Source: an uncultured Lysobacteraceae bacterium
Lineage (GTDB): Bacteria; Pseudomonadota; Gammaproteobacteria; Xanthomonadales; Xanthomonadaceae
Assembly: GCA_946480825.1 (NCBI GenBank)
Contig: CAMLLG010000006.1
Coordinates: 15,883-79,882 of the forward strand
Direction: 5' to 3'
DNA length: 64,000 nucleotides
A program made the translations under genes and the position numbers. Under the pieces are notes generated by a model. That model did not search any database and was not told where the DNA came from. It saw only the letters and a program-made list of their open reading frames with translations. Position 1 is the stretch's first letter, and each line of letters starts with the position of its first letter. This document shows, one piece after another, positions 42,309 to 51,402 of the stretch.

Positions 42309-45029
42309 ATGCAGCCTTTGAAGCGAAACCTGTTGAGCGTCGCGCTGGCTTCGGCCACGCTGATGTCGGCCAACGGCGCCTACGCGCAGTCGGCCGACCA
42401 GAACCAAGCACAAGCCGAAGACATCGACGAGATCAAGGTCGTCGGCATCCGTCGCAGCATCGAAGAGTCGACCGACACCAAGCGCGAATCGACGTCGATC
42501 GTCGAAGCGATCTCGTCCGAAGACATCGGCAAGCTGCCCGACACCTCGATCGCCGATTCGCTCGCGCGCCTGCCGGGTCTCACCGCGCAGCGCTTCGGCG
42601 GCCGGCCGCAGGAAGTCAACATCCGCGGCTTCGCCGGCGATTTCTCGACCACCACGCTCAACGGCCGCGAACAGGTCAGCCTCGGCAACAACCGCGGCGT
42701 CGAATTCGACCAGTACCCGTCGGAACTCGTCAGCCAGGTGCTCGTCTACAAGACCGTCGACGCGCAGCTGGTCGGCCAGGGCCTGTCCGGCACCGTCGAC
42801 CTGAAGACCGTGCGTCCGCTGGCCTTCGGCAAGCGCGCCTTCGCCGCCAATGTCCGCGGCGACATGAACAAGGTCGGCGACGAGAAGGAGAACGGCTACC
42901 GTTACAGCTTCTCCTACATCGACCAGTTCGCCGACAACACCGTGGGCATCGCTCTCGGTTACGCCCATCTCAACAACCCCGGTCAGGCCAAGCAGTTCGG
43001 CGACGCCTGGGGTTACGACGGCGCCGGCCTGTTCGGTGGCGGCAAGCTCTACGATCTGGCCGACGACAACGAGCGCGACGGCCTGATGGGCGTGCTCGAA
43101 TTCCGCCCGAACGAGAATTACCACACCGTCCTCGACATCTTTTATTCGCAGTTCGATCGCGAACAGCAGAAGCGCGGCATGGAGTTCGCCGGTGCGTTCG
43201 GCGGCACGGTCGTGCCCGGCAGCACGCCGACCAACGCCTCGTTCACCGGCATCAATCCGGTGATCCGCAACGATTTCAACGCCACCTACGACGATCTCTT
43301 CGCGATCGGCTGGAAGCACGAACTCAGCCTCGGCGAACGCTGGACCGCCACCGCCGACATCGGTTACTCCGATGCGAAGCGCAAGGAGCGGATTCTCGAG
43401 ACCTATGCCGGTATCGACCCGGCGCTCGCTCGCGACACGCTCAACGTGGTGTTCGATCCGGAGGGCTTTTTCCGTCACGACTTCGGTTACGACTACGGCG
43501 ACGCCAACATCCTCCGCCTCGGCGATGCCGGCGGTTGGGGCCAGGACGGTTACATCAAGGACTTCGAGGTCAACGACAGCCTGACGTCGTTCCGCCTCGA
43601 CTTCGAGCGCACCTTCGACGACGGCTGGTTCAGCAGCATCGAATTCGGCGCCAACCTGACCGACCGCACCAAGAGCCGCGCCTCGAATGAAGCGTTCCTG
43701 GATCTCACCGGATGCCTCGCTGGCGTTTCGCCGTCGTGCCCGGACGGCGTGTCGCAGCCGATTCCGACCGATCTGCGCACGAGCTCCGCCTTCAACGCCT
43801 ATGGCGTCGGTTCGATCTTCGGCTACGACGCGATGCGCGCCTACCAGACGCTGTACACGCGTCGCGGCAACGTCAACGGCGACATCTCGAACAAGAACTG
43901 GGAAGTCAACGAGCAGGTCACCACCGCCTACGTCCAGGCCAACATCAACACCGAGATCGGTTCGATCCCGGTCAAGGGCAACATCGGCTTCCAGGCGGTC
44001 GGTGTCGACCAGAGTTCCACCGGCCAGGAAACCTTCCCGGGCAACGGCGCCGGCAACACCATCGAAGACGGCATCTCGTACACCGACTTCCTGCCCAGCC
44101 TGAACCTGTCCTTCGATCTGCCGTGGGATCAGATCGTGCGCGTCGGCGCCGGCCGCCAGGTGGCCCGTCCGCGCATGGACGATCTGCGCGCCAACAACAA
44201 CATCGGCGTGGATCGCAGTCGTGCCTTCAACCCGATCACGGGTGCGCCGAACACCATCGATCCGGTGACCGGACTGCTGGTCCCGTGGTGGACCCGCGAC
44301 GGCGGCAATCCCAAGCTCAAGCCGTGGGAAGCGAATGCGTACGACGTGTCGTACGAGAAGTATTTCGGCGGCAACAAGGGCTATGTCAGCGTCGCCTACT
44401 TCTACAAGGACCTGCGCACCTACATCTACAACCAGGCTACCTTGTTCGACATCAACGACACGTCGCTGAATCCCGCCGACTATCCGGCCAATCCGCCGCC
44501 GAACTCGGTGGGTGTCTTCAACCGCCCCGCCAATGGCGAAGGCGGCACCATCAAGGGTTACGAACTGGCCGTGTCGGTCCCGCTGGACGTGCTGTGGGAA
44601 CCGCTGCTGGGCTTCGGTATCCAGGCCAACTATTCGGATACCAGGAGCAGCGTGCAGCCGCTCGGTCCGAACTCGCCGAGCGAACCGATGCCGGGTCTGT
44701 CGAAGTACATCTCGAACATCACCGCCTACTACGAGCGCTTCGGCTTCTCGGCCCGCGTCAGCCAGCGTCACCGCTCGGCGTTCGTGGGTGAAGTGCAGGG
44801 CTTCGGCGGCGACCGCACCCGTCGCACGTTCGAAGGCGAGACCGTCACCGACGTCCAGCTGGGCTACACCTTCCAGTCGGGCCCGCTGGAGAATCTCGCC
44901 ATCCTGTTGCAGGTCAACAACCTGGAGAACGAACCCTTCCGTTCGTCCTTTGGCGGCAACAACGCGCAGCCGCGCGAGTACTTCGAGTACGGCCGCACCT
45001 ACCTGTTCGGCGTGAACTACCGCTTCTAA
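42309..45029 (+). CDS. TonB-dependent receptor, probable maltodextrin/oligosaccharide uptake
   Basis: 906 residues with a signal peptide ending A-N-G-A-Y-A-Q. The ATG at 42309 follows GGAGGGG. D-E-I-K-V-V-G-I-R near residues 40-48 is a TonB box region. The plug domain has I-A-D-S-L-A-R-L-P-G-L and V-N-I-R-G-F-A-G-D. The rest is beta-barrel, ending Y-L-F-G-V-N-Y-R-F with the terminal Phe needed for outer-membrane assembly. It would import the products or substrates of the divergent amylase across the outer membrane. The protein is of the type found in carbohydrate-utilisation loci of Xanthomonas and Caulobacter. A strong terminator follows. Confidence 0.92.
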   Translation: MQPLKRNLLSVALASATLMSANGAYAQSADQNQAQAEDIDEIKVVGIRRSIEESTDTKRESTSIVEAISSEDIGKLPDTSIADSLARLPGLTAQRFGGRPQEVNIRGFAGDFSTTTLNGREQVSLGNNRGVEFDQYPSELVSQVLVYKTVDAQLVGQGLSGTVDLKTVRPLAFGKRAFAANVRGDMNKVGDEKENGYRYSFSYIDQFADNTVGIALGYAHLNNPGQAKQFGDAWGYDGAGLFGGGKLYDLADDNERDGLMGVLEFRPNENYHTVLDIFYSQFDREQQKRGMEFAGAFGGTVVPGSTPTNASFTGINPVIRNDFNATYDDLFAIGWKHELSLGERWTATADIGYSDAKRKERILETYAGIDPALARDTLNVVFDPEGFFRHDFGYDYGDANILRLGDAGGWGQDGYIKDFEVNDSLTSFRLDFERTFDDGWFSSIEFGANLTDRTKSRASNEAFLDLTGCLAGVSPSCPDGVSQPIPTDLRTSSAFNAYGVGSIFGYDAMRAYQTLYTRRGNVNGDISNKNWEVNEQVTTAYVQANINTEIGSIPVKGNIGFQAVGVDQSSTGQETFPGNGAGNTIEDGISYTDFLPSLNLSFDLPWDQIVRVGAGRQVARPRMDDLRANNNIGVDRSRAFNPITGAPNTIDPVTGLLVPWWTRDGGNPKLKPWEANAYDVSYEKYFGGNKGYVSVAYFYKDLRTYIYNQATLFDINDTSLNPADYPANPPPNSVGVFNRPANGEGGTIKGYELAVSVPLDVLWEPLLGFGIQANYSDTRSSVQPLGPNSPSEPMPGLSKYISNITAYYERFGFSARVSQRHRSAFVGEVQGFGGDRTRRTFEGETVTDVQLGYTFQSGPLENLAILLQVNNLENEPFRSSFGGNNAQPREYFEYGRTYLFGVNYRF

Positions 45030-45053
45030 GCAACACTCTCGACAGGCGAGCTT

Positions 45054-45094
45054 GGCCCTTGTCCGGTTTCCCCCCGGGCAAGGGCCTTTTCTTT
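45054..45094 (+). terminator. Rho-independent terminator of the TonB-receptor gene
   Basis: Arms 45054-45066 and 45074-45086 pair over 13 positions (one G-U), followed by TTTTCTTT. It begins 25 bases after the stop codon of the receptor gene. Confidence 0.9.
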
Positions 45095-45244
45095 CGAATC
45101 CGCCCGACCCCGCGAACAGCCCGAACGCTTCGCGTTTCTCGACAAGCTCCCGACGCAGCCGTCGAAGACCGATTGCGGTGACGACCTGTTTGAAGGGACG
45201 GGCCGGGTGCGGGGTTCGGGTGCATGATGCCGTGTCGGGGTATG

Positions 45245-45418
45245 GAGACCGGTATTCACCCTGCGCCCTCCCGCTGGCGGATGCGCGAAAGCGGTTGACA
45301 GGCGGCAGCGCCGAAAACAGACTCCGATCACGCTTCGGATCGAAGCGCGGCCGTTCCACAGGGGGAATGCCGCATGGCCAGGGCAGGCGCGGACGTGTTG
45401 GCGCGCAATGCATCGAGG
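45245..45418 (+). repeat. Duplicated promoter/leader module, copy 1
   Basis: This region matches 48414-48588, with blocks such as ATTCACCCTGCGCCCT, GGATGCGCGAAAGCG and TTCCACAGGGGGAATGCC. It contains TTGACA (45295-45300), a -35 candidate, with CAGACT 17 bases on as a weak -10. It ends at the ribosome-binding site and start of the YHYH/excalibur gene. Confidence 0.65.
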
Positions 45419-45784
45419 GAACGCGTAACGGCCTCCCGGATCGCGCTCGTCGCCATCTTCGGACTGTGCCTCACCGGTCCTGTCGCCGGGCACGGCGGCG
45501 GTCTCGACAAACACGGTTGTCACAACGACCGCAAACGCGGCGGCTATCACTGCCATCGCGGCGGCGCCGCGCCGACAGCGCGCGACGCGTCATCCGCTTA
45601 CGACTTCTCCGCCTTGCCCTTGCGCGTGACGCCCACACGCGCCGCGCCCGCGTCGGGCGCATTCGCGAACTGCAGCGAAGCCCGCGCGGCCGGAGCGGCG
45701 CCGGTACGGCGCGGCGAGCCCGGCTACGGCCCGCATCTCGATCGCGATGGCGACGGCGTGGGCTGCGAGCCCAGAAGGAGGTGA
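45374..45784 (+). CDS. Exported YHYH/excalibur-domain protein
   Basis: 136 residues; the ATG at 45374 follows GGGGGA. A hydrophobic stretch (I-A-L-V-A-I-F-G-L-C-L-T-G-P-V-A-G) predicts export. Next is H-G-G-G-L-D-K-H-G-C-H-N-D, then G-G-Y-H-C-H-R-G, a YHYH-type metal-binding motif. The C-terminal 35 residues (F-A-N-C-S-E-A-R-A-A-G then D-R-D-G-D-G-V-G-C-E) are an excalibur domain, a small calcium-binding module with two Cys. Such proteins are cell-surface or secreted, sometimes nuclease-associated. A decayed second copy of its promoter and start is found at 48.4 kb. Confidence 0.85.
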   Translation: MARAGADVLARNASRERVTASRIALVAIFGLCLTGPVAGHGGGLDKHGCHNDRKRGGYHCHRGGAAPTARDASSAYDFSALPLRVTPTRAAPASGAFANCSEARAAGAAPVRRGEPGYGPHLDRDGDGVGCEPRRR

Positions 45785-45934
45785 CGCCGGAAAGACTTCG
45801 AAAAGACACCGCCTCGCGAACCGCGCGGCATGAGCATGAGCCACGCAGGCGTCGATCGCGGTCCGACGATGCCCAGCCGCCGCAGCGCGTCCGTCGCCGG
45901 AACGCATTCCAACCCACATCGAACAGGGAACATC

Positions 45935-47485
45935 ATGGCCACCTACACGCGATCGAACGCATGGAACAACGGCGGGACTTTCGACAATCCGGATCTGCTC
46001 TGGTACGCCAAGGGCGTGGGCGCGATGATGTCGCGCGGCCTAGACGCGCGGAACAGCTGGTGGTTCTTCGCCGCGATCCACGGCCAATATCTGCCCGGAA
46101 CGCCCAATGCAGAACCCGCGTTCCCCGGTTGGCAGGCCATCCCGCCGGTCCCGGCCGTGCCGACGACACCCTTGCCGAGTTCGGCGGACATGGACACGTT
46201 CTGGGATCAGTGCCAGCACCAGAGCTGGTATTTCCCGCCCTGGCATCGCGGCTATCTGATCGCGCTGGAATCGCAGATCCGCCAGGCGGTGATCGCGCTC
46301 GGCGGGCCCGCGAGCTGGGCGTTGCCGTACTGGAATTATCTGGGCCCGGACAATCAGTACGAGATTCCGCCCGCCTTCACCCAGGCGACCCTGCCCGACG
46401 GCACCACGCCGAATCCGCTGTTCGTGACCGCGCGCTACGGCCCGAACAACGACGGCGACATCTTCATTCCGATTCCGCCGGTGTCCTCGGCGTGCATGGG
46501 CAACACGCTCTACACCGGCAGCAACGCGGCGACGCCGCGTCCCGGTTTCGGCGGGCCGCAGACCGGCTTCTCGCACAACGGCTTCGTCAGCGGCAATCTC
46601 GAAAGCAATCCGCACAATCAGGTCCACGTCGATGTCGGCGGCAATGCGCCGGATGGCCAGACCTGGGGCCTGATGAGTGACCCGGGCATCGCCGCCCTCG
46701 ATCCGGTGTTCTATCTGCATCACGCCAACATCGACCGGATGTGGGCGCAGTGGAATGCGGACGGCAACGCCAACCCGACCACCAGCGCCTGGCTGAACGG
46801 CCCGGCCGCGTCCGGCGAGCGCGCGTTCGTCGTGCCGATGGCGGACGGCAGCAGCTGGGTGTATACACCGGCAGATGTCGACGATCTGAACAAGCTCGAC
46901 TACACCTACGACGACCTGCCCACGGTCGCCAAGGCGACGGTCGCGAGCAACGCGCTCGCGGTCAGACTGCAAACGCTGGGAGCACGGCCGATGATCGAAT
47001 CCTCGCAGGAATCGAACCGCGATACCGGCGCCGAATCCGAACTGCTCGGCGCCCACGACGGCGCGCTGCAGATCAAGAGCTCGGGTGCGCGCGCGCAGGT
47101 GCGGCTCGATACGGGCGTCCGCCGGCAACTGTCGAAAAGCCTCGAATCGGCGTCGGTGGAATCGCTGCCCGACCGCGCGTATCTGCAGCTCGAGAACGTG
47201 CGCGGCACGCGCGACGCGCAAAGCTTGGAGGTCTCGGTCAACGGCCACCCGGCCGGCACTGTCGCGCTGTTCGGGCTTCGCCGCGCCACCGTGAAGGACC
47301 AGCGCCACGGCGGCTCGGGACTCACGTTCGAATTGGATATCACGAGCATCATCGACACCCTGTACCTGGAGAGCGGCTTCGATGCCGATGCGCTCGACGT
47401 GAAGATCCTGCCGAGTCAGGCGGTCGATGCCGATGCGCCGATCACCGTCGGTCGCGTCAGCGTGTATCGCGAGCGCCACAAATGA
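45935..47485 (+). CDS. Tyrosinase-family copper oxidase
   Basis: 516 residues; the ATG at 45935 follows AGGGAA. The dinuclear copper site is complete. CuA ligands are in F-A-A-I-H-G-Q and Q-H-Q-S-W-Y-F-P-P-W-H-R-G-Y. CuB ligands are in N-P-H-N-Q-V-H-V and F-Y-L-H-H-A-N-I-D-R-M-W. After the oxidase domain (to about 330), a linker and a beta-rich C-terminal domain of about 140 residues follow, as in plant-type polyphenol oxidases, where that domain shields the active site. No signal peptide is visible, so it is cytoplasmic or uses another exit route. It oxidises phenols to quinones. It is coupled by ATGA to a DUF2182 membrane protein, possibly its copper supplier. Confidence 0.92.
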   Translation: MATYTRSNAWNNGGTFDNPDLLWYAKGVGAMMSRGLDARNSWWFFAAIHGQYLPGTPNAEPAFPGWQAIPPVPAVPTTPLPSSADMDTFWDQCQHQSWYFPPWHRGYLIALESQIRQAVIALGGPASWALPYWNYLGPDNQYEIPPAFTQATLPDGTTPNPLFVTARYGPNNDGDIFIPIPPVSSACMGNTLYTGSNAATPRPGFGGPQTGFSHNGFVSGNLESNPHNQVHVDVGGNAPDGQTWGLMSDPGIAALDPVFYLHHANIDRMWAQWNADGNANPTTSAWLNGPAASGERAFVVPMADGSSWVYTPADVDDLNKLDYTYDDLPTVAKATVASNALAVRLQTLGARPMIESSQESNRDTGAESELLGAHDGALQIKSSGARAQVRLDTGVRRQLSKSLESASVESLPDRAYLQLENVRGTRDAQSLEVSVNGHPAGTVALFGLRRATVKDQRHGGSGLTFELDITSIIDTLYLESGFDADALDVKILPSQAVDADAPITVGRVSVYRERHK

Positions 47486-48285
47486 CGGCGGATCAGCGGG
47501 AGCGCCGGCGCATCGCCGGCGCCCTGCTGTTGGCGAGCGCCGTCGGTTGGGCGGCGCTGTTGTCCGGCCCCTGGGGCGAGGCCGGTCTGGCGTATTGCCG
47601 GTCGATGGGCATGGCCTGGACTTGGCCCTCCTTCCGCGCGCTGCTCGCGATCTCGCCGCTCTCCGCGCTGGCGATGGACTGGACGCTGATGCTGGTCGCG
47701 ATGATGACGCCGACGCTGATCGCGCCGGTGCTGCACGTGCATCAACGCAGCTTCAAGTCGCGACGCATGCGATCGATCGCCCTGTTCGCGCTCGGCTACG
47801 CCGCGATCTGGATGAGCGCGGGCGTGGTGCTGGTGACGGTGCAGCTGATGGCGAACGCATCGGCGCCGGATGCCGTCTGGCCGGCTGCGACCGCGGCGCT
47901 GCTCGCGCTCGTGTGGCAATGCTCGCCGCTCAAGCAGCGCTGCCTCAACCGCAGCCACAATCATTCCGAACTCGCCGCCTTCGGCCTCGCCGCCGACCGC
48001 GACGCGCTCGGATTCGGACTCACCCACGGCGCCTGGTGCGTCGGCTCCTGCTGGGCGCTGATGCTGCTGCCGATGCTGTTGATTCATGGCCACACCGCCG
48101 CGATGATCGTCGTCGCGATCGTGATGATCGGCGAACGCCTCGAAGCCCCCGCGCCCCTACGCTGGCGCCTGCGCGGCCCCGGCAAGCTGTTGCGCATCGT
48201 GATTGCGCAGATGTGGCAGCTGCATCCATTGGTTCGACGCAAACTTGATACCGCCTTGTCACCCGTGGTGTCCAACAAAGGGTAG
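47482..48285 (+). CDS. DUF2182 integral membrane protein, possible copper partner of tyrosinase
   Basis: 267 residues, starting in an ATGA overlap with the tyrosinase stop. Six or so membrane helices; D-W-T-L-M-L-V-A-M-M-T-P-T, W-Q-C-S-P-L-K-Q-R-C-L and G-A-W-C-V-G-S-C-W-A-L-M are the typical DUF2182 motifs with Met and Cys residues that could bind metal. The family is described only as a predicted metal-binding membrane protein. Strict coupling to a copper enzyme suggests copper delivery or quality control, which is inference. Confidence 0.87.
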   Translation: MTADQRERRRIAGALLLASAVGWAALLSGPWGEAGLAYCRSMGMAWTWPSFRALLAISPLSALAMDWTLMLVAMMTPTLIAPVLHVHQRSFKSRRMRSIALFALGYAAIWMSAGVVLVTVQLMANASAPDAVWPAATAALLALVWQCSPLKQRCLNRSHNHSELAAFGLAADRDALGFGLTHGAWCVGSCWALMLLPMLLIHGHTAAMIVVAIVMIGERLEAPAPLRWRLRGPGKLLRIVIAQMWQLHPLVRRKLDTALSPVVSNKG

Positions 48286-48787
48286 TCAGCACGCCGGAAC
48301 GCGATTGCTGCATTGCGGCAGTGTTCTGCAATCTCGCGCGCATGCCGTTGCCGCACCAGATCGATTTTTTTGCTCGATCGATATCCGGATCGGGACAGCC
48401 GCCTCATGGCGCAGAGACCGGGATTCACCCTGCGCCCTGCCGATAGCGGATGCGCGAAAGCGATTGACAACGGCTGTGCGACGAAATCAGACTCGAATCA
48501 CGTTTCGGGCCGAAACGAAGTCATTCCACAGGGGGAATGCCGGATGGCCATGGCAGGCGCGTGCGAGTCCGCACGAGGCATCGACGGAAAACTCTCCAGC
48601 GCACAGGCGTCTTGTGCGGGCGCGCTACTCCCAATCACTTTTCGCTTCACGGACTTCATCCGTGCGGACTGCGCTCGCGCGGCATCGAAATCGGCTGCGA
48701 TGGGCTGCCGTCAGGACTGGGTCGTGCGTGATGTGGGAGTGATGCCGAATCGGGCATTCGAAGAGAGCAGACTCATCGGCAAAGAAC
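48286..48787 (+). other. Accessory intergenic region with decayed promoter/gene copy
   Basis: These 502 bases hold no convincing intact gene. The middle (48414-48588) is the second copy of the promoter/leader module. After its ATG at 48544 the frame resembles the first copy only for about five codons (M-A-M-A-G-A) and then diverges. It stays open to 48801, but I see no domain, so I treat it as a relic. Confidence 0.5.
48414..48588 (+). repeat. Duplicated promoter/leader module, copy 2
   Basis: Partner of 45245-45418, with TTGACA at 48464-48469 and the conserved TTCCACAGGGGGAATGCC at 48523-48540. The two modules are about 3.2 kb apart and flank the YHYH protein, tyrosinase and DUF2182 genes in direct orientation. 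Confidence 0.65.
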
Positions 48788-48895
48788 ATGCAGGAAGGTA
48801 AGTCCGCCTTTCGTCGACCGATCTGGAAAAACCTACTCATCGCGAGCGCGGCCGCAATCGTCGCGATATTTCATCCGTTCGATCATCGTGCCTGA
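48788..48895 (+). CDS. Possible 35-residue membrane peptide
   Basis: A short frame begins M-Q-E-G-K-S-A-F-R-R-P-I-W-K and continues N-L-L-I-A-S-A-A-A-I-V-A-I-F, a single membrane helix after a basic segment, then H-P-F-D-H-R-A. The positive-inside pattern is that of small bacterial membrane proteins. No strong ribosome-binding site is seen. It ends 24 bases before the next gene. Translation is uncertain. Confidence 0.35.
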   Translation: MQEGKSAFRRPIWKNLLIASAAAIVAIFHPFDHRA

Positions 48896-48919
48896 TGTCC
48901 ATCGAATAGGGAGAGAAGA

Positions 48920-49240
48920 ATGAACACGAGGAACTGGTATGCCTGGCTCAATCTGATGCCGCCGAAGCCTGACGATTTCCATGTCGTGGGCGAGGTCGAA
49001 GTGGGCAATCCCGGCGTGCAGGCCGAACTGCACGAGCGCGTTCCGCAGGGCACCAACCCGGACATCCTGCAGCTGGATCTGCATCTGGTGCAGCGTCCCG
49101 GTCCGTGGCCTCAAGTGATGACCTGGGCGCAGTGTCGCTACGATCGGGTCATCGGTCCCGGCATGACTGCCTACCGCCAGGTGGAGATTTTCCATGCAGG
49201 CGAGCAGGTCGCGCTGATCGATGTGGAGATCGCGCAGTGA
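48920..49240 (+). CDS. Conserved small protein of unknown function
   Basis: 106 residues; the ATG follows AGGGAGAG. It reads M-N-T-R-N-W-Y-A-W-L-N-L-M-P-P-K-P then F-H-V-V-G-E-V-E-V-G-N-P-G-V, and later P-W-P-Q-V-M-T-W-A-Q. I recall similar short proteins annotated only as hypothetical, so it seems a real family. There is no signal or membrane segment and a beta-rich fold is likely. Its genomic neighbours here do not indicate a role. Confidence 0.72.
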   Translation: MNTRNWYAWLNLMPPKPDDFHVVGEVEVGNPGVQAELHERVPQGTNPDILQLDLHLVQRPGPWPQVMTWAQCRYDRVIGPGMTAYRQVEIFHAGEQVALIDVEIAQ

Positions 49241-49631
49241 GGCCGGAATGTGGCGGAACCGATTCGGACGCTGCTTGATCGTTAACCAGTCTTCCGAAAC
49301 ATTCCTGTGATGGAGGCGTTGGATACGCATTCGATCTTCAAATTTCCAGTCACGCAGCCGTGCAAGGATGTTGAGATCGGCAAGAAGGGCCGTCACAACG
49401 ACATTGGACGCGATTGTCATCGGTATGCTCTGAAGCGTGCATTCCTTCATGTGACCAGAAAATACGAGTTCTGATCACTTGATTCGCACCCGCGGTCGTC
49501 GCATTGGGGTCGCGGTAGCGATGGATAGAGGTGTAAGCCGAAGATGCGCTGCCTGTCGCGATGTTGGCCCGCATCATGTCGATCAATAAGCAAACACAGT
49601 CCCTTATGAGGTATGTCTTAGGAGCATTCTC
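49241..49631 (+). other. AT-richer gene-free stretch
   Basis: No gene or RNA is supported in these 391 bases. Base composition is lower in G+C than the window as a whole, as in the two genes that follow. A minus-strand frame covering 49350-49916 is antisense to the next gene and unconvincing. A promoter for the following two-gene unit must lie here; no clear -35/-10 was identified. Confidence 0.5.
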
Positions 49632-49874
49632 ATGGCCAAAAAGTACGACGGAAAGTACATGCTGAAGAAGCCGAAAGACAAGGACGATTACTATCGGGCA
49701 TACGCGATCGCAGACACCGCCGATGAGCTTTCCGCAACGAATGCAAGCAATACGGAGCCAGTCAAGATCAAGAAGGGCGATTACGGCGCGCAACTCGTGG
49801 AGGGAAGTTCGAGAGCCGTCATCACGCCGACGGGTAATTTTCAGATGTGCGTTTATGAACTCAAGGCGAGTTGA
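49632..49874 (+). CDS. Small hypothetical protein preceding a lipoprotein
   Basis: 80 residues; the ATG follows TAGGAGC. The protein is rich in Lys, Asp and Tyr (K-K-Y-D-G-K-Y-M-L-K-K-P-K-D-K-D-D-Y-Y), unlike the Arg/Ala-rich proteins around it. This suggests different codon use and acquisition from elsewhere. No signal peptide. The gene ends 4 bases before the lipoprotein start, so the two form a unit. I do not recognise the family. Confidence 0.62.
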   Translation: MAKKYDGKYMLKKPKDKDDYYRAYAIADTADELSATNASNTEPVKIKKGDYGAQLVEGSSRAVITPTGNFQMCVYELKAS

Positions 49875-49878
49875 AAAA

Positions 49879-51219
49879 ATGAATCCGAAAATAGTTGCGG
49901 TCGCCGCCATCATCACACTGATCTCCGGATGCGGTCACAAGCCGAAGCTGCTCAAGCATTACAAAGAAGCGGATGCGAGTTCTGCTTACCCGAGCGATCT
50001 GCAGCTGACGGGTTTTTCGGTGGATCCGGGCCAGAACCCTGGTTCTTTACCCATTTCTCTGCTATCGGATCGTGCTCAGGCAGAATTGATGAAGGCGATG
50101 ACGAGCGGAGCGGCCCCGATGCCGGCATCGTCCGTATTGGCCGCTATCTCGAAACCACCGGAATCCAGGCGGCCATGTGCATGGGCGGATAGGACTTCGA
50201 TCAGGCGTCGGGTGTATTTCACAACATCCGGCGGGATGAAGAGCGTCGCGGACAGAATCGACAGAAGCGAAATCACGATGGATATCGAGTCGGTCTTGCT
50301 TCCAGACAATACGACGCTGATTCCCGCGAAGTTCGTCGGCTGGGATAGGTTTGACACCCAGTACGCCACGTACAACGTCGGGAATGCGACTTTCGTGCAA
50401 ACCGACAAGATGACCATCGGAAGAGACGCCACAACCACGCGAAACGTACCTGCACCTGGCGGTTCTGACGTGACGCTTTTCAAGTTCGGTGCCGAGACGA
50501 CGGATCAACTTACCGAAGCCGTCAATTTCGCGATGCGAAGGATATCGATCAGCGGTACGCTGCAGGAGGCCAAGGCTTCCATCATTCAGGAAGGCGCCCC
50601 CAACTTCAATCTCATGGGTTCGGTTTCCGCCCTCGTCAACATCCGGATCGAGTCGCAGAAAGATACGGTCATCGCTTACGACATGACGCTGGGCTCCGCT
50701 GCGGAGCCGAAAGAACCTGATGCTGTGAATATAGAGAGATGTATTGCATCTCTTCCTGCAGTGGGCGAAGCAGTCAAAGCCCGTATTTCGGGGGCCTATT
50801 ACATTCGGGAGGTAAAAGCCGGTCAGCAAACAATACCGGAAGGCGACGATGTCGTTGTTTACAGAAAGGCGTCGGCTTCGGGTGGAGTAGTCGAAATCGT
50901 TCCGACCGAGCTTATGGGCAAAGACACATTCGTTCTCGCTGCATGCAAGCCAGGAGAAATGCCGCATGAATGCGACCGGCTCTTGATCGACGCGCCGGAA
51001 GCGACGTCAAGGTCGGGACGGGAGTCGGTCAGGCTGATCTCACTGGATAAAGCTGCAGAACTCAAATTATGGATAGACCGGATGACGAAAAAGCACGGGA
51101 AGATTTCGGCGATCGGGGGGCGCGAGATCGGAATCGGGCACCCCGGCGGCACCACGCCGCTCGACGGAATCGACCGGAAGGGATATGCAAGACTCATTGT
51201 TCTGGCCGAAAGCCCATGA
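49879..51219 (+). CDS. Putative lipoprotein of unknown function
   Basis: 446 residues. The ATG at 49879 gives a signal ending L-I-S-G-C, a lipobox with lipidated Cys near residue 18. The mature chain carries T-S-G-G-M-K-S-V-A-D-R-I-D-R-S, a G-R-D-A-T-T-T-R segment and a C-terminal part with E-L-K-L-W-I-D-R-M-T-K-K-H-G-K. I recognise no domain. Codon use is AT-richer than the neighbours. With the 80-residue gene it forms a small accessory operon. An upstream extension of the frame has no ribosome-binding site. Confidence 0.7.
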   Translation: MNPKIVAVAAIITLISGCGHKPKLLKHYKEADASSAYPSDLQLTGFSVDPGQNPGSLPISLLSDRAQAELMKAMTSGAAPMPASSVLAAISKPPESRRPCAWADRTSIRRRVYFTTSGGMKSVADRIDRSEITMDIESVLLPDNTTLIPAKFVGWDRFDTQYATYNVGNATFVQTDKMTIGRDATTTRNVPAPGGSDVTLFKFGAETTDQLTEAVNFAMRRISISGTLQEAKASIIQEGAPNFNLMGSVSALVNIRIESQKDTVIAYDMTLGSAAEPKEPDAVNIERCIASLPAVGEAVKARISGAYYIREVKAGQQTIPEGDDVVVYRKASASGGVVEIVPTELMGKDTFVLAACKPGEMPHECDRLLIDAPEATSRSGRESVRLISLDKAAELKLWIDRMTKKHGKISAIGGREIGIGHPGGTTPLDGIDRKGYARLIVLAESP

Positions 51220-51402
51220 AGGGTAAGAATCCGTACGCGCAAGCGTGAAACAACGCTTCTTTTCTGAAGCTGCCGTTATTTCATGGGGATATCCGTCACG
51301 GTGTTGATATCGACCCATTGAAAGGTCGAATCGCCTTCGCTGCTTCTGCCCTGCAGTGACTTAGTCGCTGTGCTCGAGGCGATCGATCGTTCCGCTTCCG
51401 CG

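Noticed and set aside
42045..45413. Minus-strand N-terminal extension of the amylase frame
   Set aside because: It runs antisense to the TonB-receptor gene. The signal peptide at 42044 marks the real start.
48313..48801. 162-codon frame over the second promoter module
   Set aside because: Most of it translates the non-coding module. The part after the ATG at 48544 has no domain and no similarity beyond the first codons to copy 1.
49350..49916. 188-codon minus-strand frame
   Set aside because: It is antisense to the 80-residue gene, lacks a ribosome-binding site and has no recognisable domain.
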